NCBI GenBank assembly: GCA_037178855.1
Contig: JASJZC010000006.1
Span: 7,316,001-7,380,000, forward strand
Reading direction: 5' to 3'
Length of the DNA: 64,000 nt
DNA from: Oscheius sp. JU75
Lineage: Eukaryota; Nematoda; Chromadorea; Rhabditida; Rhabditidae
Within the stretch, counting starts at the first letter, position 1. Each line of letters opens with the position of its first letter. Position numbers and translations under genes: made by a program. This document shows positions 56,770 to 64,000 of this stretch, in pieces. The notes beneath the pieces are model-generated. The model saw only the letters and a list, made by a program, of their open reading frames with translations. It made no database searches and was not told where the DNA came from.

Positions 56770-58460
56770 TGGGAATTCTGAACACGGAATAGTCTGGAAA
56801 GTGTGAATAGGGAAGAGAAAGACATCTGGTTTGAATGAGGACTACTCACACATGCTAAGTGGGCGCGGGGAAACAAGAGATACGTGTTCAGCCTCTAAAA
56901 CCATAGCGAACAATAGTTCAATACCTTCCTTAATCAATGAAGTAAAGAACATTTGGATATCTTTCTATATATGTTCTTCTGATAGACAAAAACACAATAA
57001 CTATGGTCAGTCGAAGAACGGGCCAGGGCTATAGACCGACAGATTATAATCTACAGGCAAAAAATTTTCTCTTTAATGCCTGTTAGGTGTCGTATCGTAG
57101 ACGTCCAGTTTTATAGTTCAGCGTCTCTTACCACTACGCTATCTCTGAGTTCGAATTTAACTATTACTTTCCCATTTACAAATTCGATAGAGTCAGATTG
57201 CGGACTCATTTTTGTTAGGGAATGCTACCTACTTGCTCTCAATGGTCCATCGGTTAGAATTCATCTACCCAGATTTCCGATGCGAACGAGGTCTTGACGA
57301 CTATCAATTAGTACATATTGTAGGAAACCCTTCTGTTCAGTTTATAAGACTTTCTACTGACTAACTCAGTAAATCCCGTAGCCTGAGCAACCTTGATTAT
57401 TCACTCATCTTCACTTCAGGAACTTCTTAAGACTCTCCGGATGTGATCGGTCAGGTGAAATGCCTTGAATACCGAATAAACAGTTTTAACTCAGTAGATT
57501 ATGGAAAAGATTAACCTCGAAGAGACCTGACAATTAAAAGCACTGAGGAAGAAGGCGAACCTTACACGTCACAGAGTGAGTGATTGTAACGAAAACATAG
57601 AGGAAGGAGAATAGAGACATGTATGGAAGAGAGAACAGAATCGATTCTCGAGAACTGACACAAACAATCCTTGTTTACTCTTCCGAATTGACTGGTCTGA
57701 TACGCTCTCGTCTACTGTGTTTTTTTATCGGTTACTTTTGGTTTCTCTTTTGAAAATCAGGCAACAAATTGAAGAATCTTCCTATAGTCTTTGACATTTC
57801 CAGTCATTCTTTTAGTTATTCAAACCTGGTAGAGAAGAGAATGGAAGCAGTTTGGCAGAAATATGGATATAAAGCTGTGTGTCATTCAGTCCTCTTTTGA
57901 AAAGCAAACATTGGAATGGCATAGAGATTGACAGACCAATAAATGCGCCGAGAGCGAGGCGAGCATGAAAAGAGGAACACACTAGTGACCCCTCGGGGTG
58001 CAATGGCTCATTACTCTGCTATTACAGCATGACTAACGCGTAACGAATGGGCAGTAAAGCCACAAACTCTTTCTCTCAAGAGCTTCAGCCAAGGGTTTTT
58101 GAAGAGTGTGCAAGAGTAAAAAATTTGGTAGCCGGGATCGATAAGTGGCGACCACGAGCAGCTGCTTATCGGGATGGAACACAGCCGAGGAGACGGAGCT
58201 TGAAGGATGTCAAAAGCTGTCAGGGACCACTATAATTGGACCGGAAAGTGCTCTTTTTGTGAAGTGATCTGGGTGAACAAACAGAACCCGCCCTTCATAA
58301 TGGCATTACACGAGAAAGAGAGTCGGACGTATGCCTCTGTTAATAATTTTGGGAGGGAGGCGGAGAGACCATCTGTCACACGTTTGCAGGTGTCACTCTC
58401 ACTATCAAACAACATTGTTTGTGTCGGGTAGTTTCATTGGTCATCATAAGAGATTCACAG
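56770..58460. other. Intergenic stretch between the coiled-coil gene and NKAP
   Basis: About 1.7 kb with only short ORFs lacking motifs. It contains a tRNA-like fragment (listed separately). Nothing else supportable. Confidence 0.4.
57085..57146 (-). pseudogene. tRNA-like fragment
   Basis: Minus strand GATAGCGTAGTGGTAAGAGA has the D-arm/A-box pattern. A degenerate 'CTACGATACGAC' lies at B-box distance (one base from TTCGATAC). The A-box core is shared with the fragment at 30671. Decayed. Confidence 0.4.
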
Positions 58461-58463
58461 CTA

Positions 58464-60864
58464 TCAATCGGCCCGTTTTGAATCAATCAGCTGGCGGAAT
58501 TGTGACAGAACAACGTCCTCCTTCTTCTTCCGTTCCTCCTGTGTAAATCCGGCCAGTAGACGCTTCTCTTCCGCTGTCATGATCTGAAAAGTAAAGATCA
58601 TGTTTCGTTGAAAGTCAGCTTTTTCTGTCTGCTCTTTCTGTGGCTCTCGTAGTGACAACTGCTCATGACAGCGCGGCGGTCGAGGCTTGTGTTATTACGA
58701 AAAGATGAATAAAGTACCTGATTTTCTTTCCGTATTCTTGTCGCCTCCATGGCCTTGTGTCTCGTTCCAGACATCACATATCCAGCTCTCTCGTAGTCAG
58801 TGATCTCGTTAGAAGATAGTCCAATCTCTCCACGGCGCGGAATACGTTCTCCTCGAGCAATGTAAGCAGCAAAGGCCTCGGCTTCTGCTCGTGGCATATC
58901 TTTCGCGTAGCTGAAACAATTTTCTTAAATCTACATAGAGGACTACTCACTTGGCAGGAAGATTGGCTGCCGCAAGACGTTGGGCAATAAGATGGTCCGG
59001 GATCACGGGCCCTTGCATTTCTCCGGCTTCTTTGGCATCTTGGGCCGCCTTCTTGGCTCTCATTTCGTCCGTCATCTCGATCCATTCGTCTTCACTTTCC
59101 TCTACAGCTTTCTGTAAAATATGAATGTGGTACCAACTGTTCTCAATAAGGATCAATCCCAAATAAAAACCAGTTTTACCATGTGAGCTTGACAAATATA
59201 ATCCGACAAGCGCCACTTCAATAGTCAAAGTAGTAATGGAACGATCAACACGGACTTGCGAGCTATTCAGTACGTTTCCGGAACCAATCAAACAAGTAAG
59301 GAGTAAGAAGCTTATTCTAAGTCACATTAAGTAAGAGCTTATCCTGTTCCCCTTCTGTCACTTCGTTCAGAACAAACTCTACTCTACTTCTCGAAGAACT
59401 CATTCTTCAAGACTGGTTAAGGTTAAATCGTACCCAATATTGAATACAGAGGCTCACTGAAAAACTGTGCCGAAAAGTCAGGCACAAGGCTGATTACTGC
59501 ACAAAATACTTGACAAAAATAAACCTTCTTTTCCTTTTCCTTCTTGTGTTTCTTCTCCTTCTTTTCCTTTTTCGTCTTATTGGCCTTCTTCTCTTTCTTT
59601 TCCTTCTTGTGCTTCTTCTTTTCCTTCTTCTTCCGTCTTCGTTCTTCCTCTGAGTCCGTCTCATCCGAAGAGGTACTGCTCACGGAGATATCTGATAGCA
59701 AAGTATGATTACTGTACCTGTTAATTCTAACCTCTTTTCGAAATTTCCGCCCTTCTTTTCTTGTCCTCAACCTTCTTTTCCTTTTCCCGATTCTTCTTCA
59801 GCTCCTCGGCATACTCGTCCATCTTCTGATTCGACTCTTCCACCTCTTGGTACAGTGCGTAGACATCTTCGATGGCCTGTTGTGACGGAGATACTGCCCA
59901 AACGAGACGATATCCGCGATTCAACACGTCCATTCTGTCCTCTCTGCGTCTAAAAATGTTTTAGATATGAGATTAGAATGACCTACGATCTGAATCGCTT
60001 ATCTTCCTTTGCCTTTTCAGTCTCCTCCTCGTCGCTGTCACGACGAGAACGTTTGTGACGAAGTCTGGATGGACTGACTCTGGAATACTGACAGTCTCTG
60101 GAACACTAGGAAACTACCTCCTGCATCGAGGCGAAAACGAGTCGGACCGTGATCCACTTCTGGACCTTTTCCTGACCTTAGGCGAGATTCGTCTAAAAAC
60201 ATCAGGGGATCGTCGACGTTCCCGCGGCGGTGGAGACCTCCTCTTTGGTAATGGCGAGGCCCGAGGTGGAGAAATGCGTTTTCGGGTACGGTTCACAGGC
60301 GAAGGCGATTTCTGTCTGCAAGTTTCAAAGAAAACGGTAGAACAAGAATAATTAGAGCTCACCTTGATCGGGATCTGTCGCGCTGTCGTCTCGGTGGAGA
60401 CCCTTTTCGTGTGTTAGAACTGAACCCATATTATATGTAGTTCTATCTATGTACTTACCCCCTTTTAGGCGATTTGCTCAAGCTCCGCCGAGAGACCTTA
60501 GAAGAAGAAGAGCGGGAGCGACTTTTCTTTTTGCCCCACAATTTGGGTGACGAACGAGCAGAGGAAGAGCTTCTTCTGTCTCTTCCCGTTCGTCGTGGAC
60601 TGCTACGACGACGAGCCACTGGTGATCTGGAACGAGATTTGACCGAACGACGTGGAGACTCCTTGTGAGAGTCCCCGTTGACTGGAGCCTCGACCTCGTC
60701 TTCATCACTCGTATCGAACTTCAGTTTCTCTTTCGATTCTCTGAATAAGAATCATATGATAATAGGAATTGAGCTGACCTGATAGGAGAGACGAGTTTAC
60801 GGGCATTGTTCTCTTGCTCAGAATCAGAGTCCGACGGGAGAGAAACGTCGTCACTATCTGACAT
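58464..60864 (-). CDS. NKAP family nuclear RNA-processing protein
   Basis: Multi-exon minus-strand gene starting 'MSDSDDVSLPSDSDSEQ'. The N-terminal half is an RS-rich domain (SRSRSP, RRRSSPRR, KSRSRS repeats). The middle has a helical region ('AIEDVYALYQEVEESNQ') and a Lys/Glu run ('KKEKKKHKKEKKEKKANKTK'). The C-terminal SynMuv/NKAP domain reads 'AAYIARGERIPRRGEIGLSS', 'GYVMSGTRHKAMEATRIRKE' and 'TAEEKRLLAGFTQEERKKKE', matching human NKAP almost motif for motif. NKAP binds RNA and the spliceosome and also acts in Notch-related repression with HDAC3. The stop is TGA 58466-58464. An acceptor 16 bases before the ATG is consistent with trans-splicing. Exon joins in the RS region were read approximately. 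Confidence 0.9.
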
Positions 60865-61785
60865 TCTGTTCTGATGATACTCTGGAAATCGATTCGTAAT
60901 TAGAGGAACAGAAATATTTTCAACGAGGAAGCAACAAATTTTCCGCTTTTGTCTATTGATTTGGGGGAAACGGGGTTCTTTCCAGATCTCTTCTTGAAGG
61001 TTCAGATCGCTTTCGCCTTGTCTCCCACTCCAGTCTTTTCTGTCCGTTGAGACTCTAGAGAAGTGTCTGTATAACACAGCGGGAAGAGTCACGAAGTCAG
61101 TTAGGCGATGTGACAAGTACGACTGGAACAGAAGGCAAAAATCCAAGATGACCGTTAATGATAGGGTTATTTTCTTTTCCTGACTGTTGACTCTACGGCA
61201 TTTAGAAAATAGGTGACTTAAAACCAAAATCTATTAGGTGGGTTTAGAACCGATAGGAATCTCAGAGAAAAAACTGTCTAAATGTTTGTACTCACGAGAG
61301 AAGAGTTTTACCATGCGCCTCCAAACAATTGTCTACTGTTTTCAGCCTACTTTCATCTCACACAGTTCTTGTCTTTAGATTATTTTGTTCAGTAACTTCA
61401 GCCATTCAGCTCTGACAGAGAATATAAACGGTTACAAGGAGAACATAAAAAGTTCAGTTCTCTTACAGGACAAAGATATTAGGCGATTGACCCACTTAAA
61501 AGAAGTCTGATCGACCAGAAAGTGACCTGAACCATACTATTTACCGTCAAAATTATGTTTTCCACGGAAAAATATAAGGAGAACAAAAAGACTAGGGAAA
61601 AGGAGAAAAGAACAATTCGAAATCAGATTTTGGCAATGGTCCGAGTTTTCGCGCCAAGACTTGTTCTTCGCTCCGTTTAAAAAACTCCAACTGGCTGGTT
61701 TCATTATTTTCATCCTCTTTTCTCTTACGATTTTCCCAATTCTGCTCATACTTTTCTACCCAATAATGTTACAAATGAGTTTAGG

Positions 61786-62635
61786 ATGGAGAAGCTGTAC
61801 CATGAGACAAAAGGCCAGCTGGAACACGTTCATTTCTCGTTGGGAAAGCTGGAAAAAGCATCAAATGAACGAGACGCACAGGTCATCGCACAAGAAATTC
61901 AAGGCAGACTCGGGTAAACTTTATCCTCTTGCTCCTTCACCAATTTTTCAGAACAATCGATGCCAGTTGTGACCAGCTGAGCTTTTTCGTAGACAAAGAA
62001 CCTCCGAACAGACGACATTTGGTTAGTTTTTCCTCGTAACTTCTTTGTAAGAATCGGATTTCAGGCTAGACAGAAAGTGGATCAGCTGAAAAACGACTCG
62101 CAATCTGTCAACTTGGCTATATCGGCAATGTACAGTAGATTAACCACCAGATGGAGAGCAGCCAGTGACAGAGAAGAGCTTCTAACGCAAAGGTTTGTGA
62201 ATATTTTTGTCGTAAATTCTGGTTTTTCGTTTTCAGATTCAGGCCAAACGAATCTACAGCCCTTTCGATGGACGATCACGAGTTTGCAATGAACGACAGA
62301 CTGCAGAACTCGAACAGACATGTAAAAACATCCTTTTAACCATAAAATAACAGATTTAAGGTGGACGATCTCATAGGACACGGTCAGGCCGTGCTCAATT
62401 CGTTACGCGAGCAGCACATGGGACTTCGTGGTGTCAAGAGGAAGATGCTCGATATCGGATCCGCAGTTCGTTTTGCTTTTTTCCTAGCCACAATTTGTTT
62501 CAGCTCGGTCTTTCCAGCACCACGCTGAGTATGATCGACAGACGTGTTCGCGAAGACTGGTTTATCTTCGTTGTGGGATGTATTTTTGTGCTTATTTTCA
62601 TGTATGCGTTTCTTCGATTCTGGAAAGGATGGTAA
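61786..62635 (+). CDS. memb-1: Membrin / GOSR2-type Golgi Qb-SNARE
   Basis: Exons 61786-61913, 61952-62021, 62065-62192, 62237-62321, 62361-62465 and 62504-62635 total 648 nt, 215 aa, typical of membrin. It acts in ER-to-Golgi fusion with syntaxin-5, Bet1 and Sec22. An N-terminal three-helix region ('EKLYHETKGQLEHVHFSL') carries the family 'RRHLARQKVDQLKNDSQSV'. The SNARE motif includes 'DLIGHGQAVLNSLREQHMGL' and 'KMLDIGSALGLSSTTL', with Gln at the ionic layer region. A single tail anchor 'WFIFVVGCIFVLIFMYAFL' follows, then 'RFWKGW'. A TTTAG acceptor precedes the ATG by one base. It is divergent from NKAP, with about 0.9 kb between the starts, and the next gene follows closely on the same strand. 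Confidence 0.93.
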
Positions 62636-62766
62636 AGTATTTTCTCAACTTTTGAAGAAAAAAGTCTCCTCACACTACAAACTTTCAAAATATCGTCGCC
62701 GATCGGAATTGAATCAACGGCTAGGTCTCGTAGTTTTTGTACCCATTACCTACCTCGTGACGATCA

Positions 62767-63901
62767 TTGAACACTTCTCCCTTTCTCAAGAAGCAATACA
62801 CTAATGTGCCGTTACTAGTTCCTAGAAGTTCTGGATGGATCGTCTCAAAACTTATCTTTGGTCTTTTGATCGGATTCGTTAATTTTACTGGTTTGCACAG
62901 TGGCAGCATTCTTCGCTGTTATCAATTTGTGCAAGCTGTGAGTTATCCCCATTTCTGTTAGAACAAATTCCCTATCGATCTGCATAATATCAGCATTTAA
63001 CATCACCATAAATGCTGTCCAACTCCTTCTTTTACTTGGCCCCTTCGATCGTGGCAGATGTAAGTAGTAGACATCTGCCTCTTGACTGTCGAACAAGTCT
63101 TTTCTCTTCGAAAACGAACGTGACAGTCTGGAAGCTGGTCTTCTCGGCTCGGTTTTCCTTTTCACCTGATATTACGGCACCACTGCCCAGATTGTTGTGC
63201 CAGCCAATAGGTCTTTTCATCTTGTTCTTCCCAAAAACCCCTGTCAGAGTGATTGTCATTGTCGTTTCTCCACAACTGATGTCTTCACTTCCCGAAAAGT
63301 CATTCTACTCGTTACTCTTCTGTATCCTCTTTTCTCGACCATGTCTATCATTTCGCAGTACATTCTTCCCTGTTGTAAGTGAGTCAACAGATCTGAGAAT
63401 CCGCAAGCTAAATAGTTTCTTCTTTAATCAAAGTATGTTCTATTCTTACCTACTCGTAATAACGAAGGGCTTTTCAGCTACCTCAATGATTATATCGACG
63501 GGTGGCTCAACGCGACGTCTTCCGCAGCTTGTGTAATTTGTTATGCTGCGGTAGCTCACTATAGGACTGGTCAAAGCTTTTATGTGTTTCTGAGAATTCA
63601 TATGGTCAATAGGGAGAACAAGGTGGCCTTGGACATGGATCAACAGGAGGCCAGACACCCAGAAGAAAATCGCTACGCGGTTCAATTTATCTATATTTCT
63701 ATTTTCTACCTCTTCTCTTGGACCCCTTTTCGAATATTTCTGCTCGCTCGGACGGCCGACTACACGGTGAAATGGTTCAGTATTATTCCCATCATGGTCG
63801 CACTAAACCCTACGGCCAACGGCGTCGTCTACTTGACCACAAACCGAGAATTCACTCATTATCTTCGACAAATTTTCTGGAAACGAAACTGTCAGCAATG
63901 A
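62767..63901 (+). CDS. Srx-like nematode 7TM receptor (5' end and some joins uncertain)
   Basis: An open frame from about 62767 has no ATG, so a first exon may be missing. It encodes TM1 'KLIFGLLIGFVNFTGLHSGS'; after a GTGAGT intron, TM2 'FNITINAVQLLLLLGPFDRG' follows. A TM3-like stretch lies near 63180-63290 and a TM4-like 'ILLVTLLYPLFSTMSIIS' near 63300-63360, but the small introns between them are ambiguous. After the acceptor at about 63477 the frame is continuous to TGA 63899-63901: 'SSAACVICYAAVAHYRTGQS' (TM5), 'FIYISIFYLFSWTPFRIFLL' (TM6) and 'IMVALNPTANGVVYLTTNRE' (TM7 with NP..N). The C-terminal 'HYLRQIFWK' and the NP..N motif fit Srx-type chemoreceptors. Confidence 0.6.
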
Positions 63902-64000
63902 GAGTGAGACGAGAAATTATAAACTGCTGCTCTCTTGGGATGACTCTATTGAACAGCCTTTTTTGCCGGGTAATTTCATTATTCATCACAAAGATTCCTA

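Overview
The window reads as a stretch of a compact nematode nuclear genome. Evidence: introns of about 35-45 bp with TTTCAG-type acceptors; a consensus 3' splice site within a few bases of the start codon of many genes, as in spliced-leader trans-splicing; and nematode-type products, including a chemoreceptor with the Sre-family 'ER.AATYF' and 'LSLRFQ..ENI' signatures, a second 7TM protein resembling Srx receptors, an HRG-1-type heme transporter, a SWIP-10/MBLAC1 protein, a dTDP-glucose dehydratase next to it, and a PAG-3/Gfi-1 zinc-finger factor. I could not name the species. The fibrinogen/VWD protein argues against Caenorhabditis itself.

Layout, left to right. 1-2.1 kb: 3' end of a degenerate kinase (+) converging on a basic orphan gene (-). 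2.3-16.1 kb: mostly non-coding DNA surrounding the PAG-3/Gfi-1/Senseless homologue (-, 9.98-11.86 kb), with one short coiled-coil gene and one doubtful small gene. 16.2-23.9 kb: ATP synthase inhibitor IF1 (+), a two-finger C2H2 protein (+), a 98-residue single-pass membrane protein (-), a two-copy MITE-like repeat, and a secreted EGF-VWD-C8-TIL-EGF-fibrinogen protein (-) with a TATA box. 25.1-26.5 kb: an orphan 7TM receptor (-), then about 6.7 kb without recognised genes. 33.3-41.96 kb: profilin (+), a multi-finger C2H2 protein (-), the 3' exons of a small unknown gene (-), SAM-domain sphingomyelin-synthase-related protein SMSr (+) and the Sre receptor (-), whose first intron holds a third MITE copy. 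42.3-48.6 kb, all (-): TGDS/RML-2, SWIP-10/MBLAC1 and HRG-type heme transporter. 49.7-56.8 kb: a long coiled-coil protein with a syntaphilin-like N-terminal block and a GRIP-like C-terminus. 58.5-60.9 kb: NKAP (-). 61.8-63.9 kb: membrin (+) and an Srx-like receptor (+).

The genes do not form one pathway. They are housekeeping, neural and chemosensory functions typical of an animal autosome or sex chromosome. Several (pag-3, rml-2 plus swip-10, memb-1, pfn-2/3, mai-1, hrg-1) are X-linked in C. elegans as far as I remember, so the window may come from the ancestral nematode X element. I saw no integrated virus, retroelement or CRISPR array. The less ordinary items are the VWD-fibrinogen architecture, two apparent one-base homopolymer excesses in the swip-10 homologue, a microRNA-like hairpin and a perfect 17-bp palindrome in one of its introns, a MITE family, and a scatter of tRNA-derived fragments.
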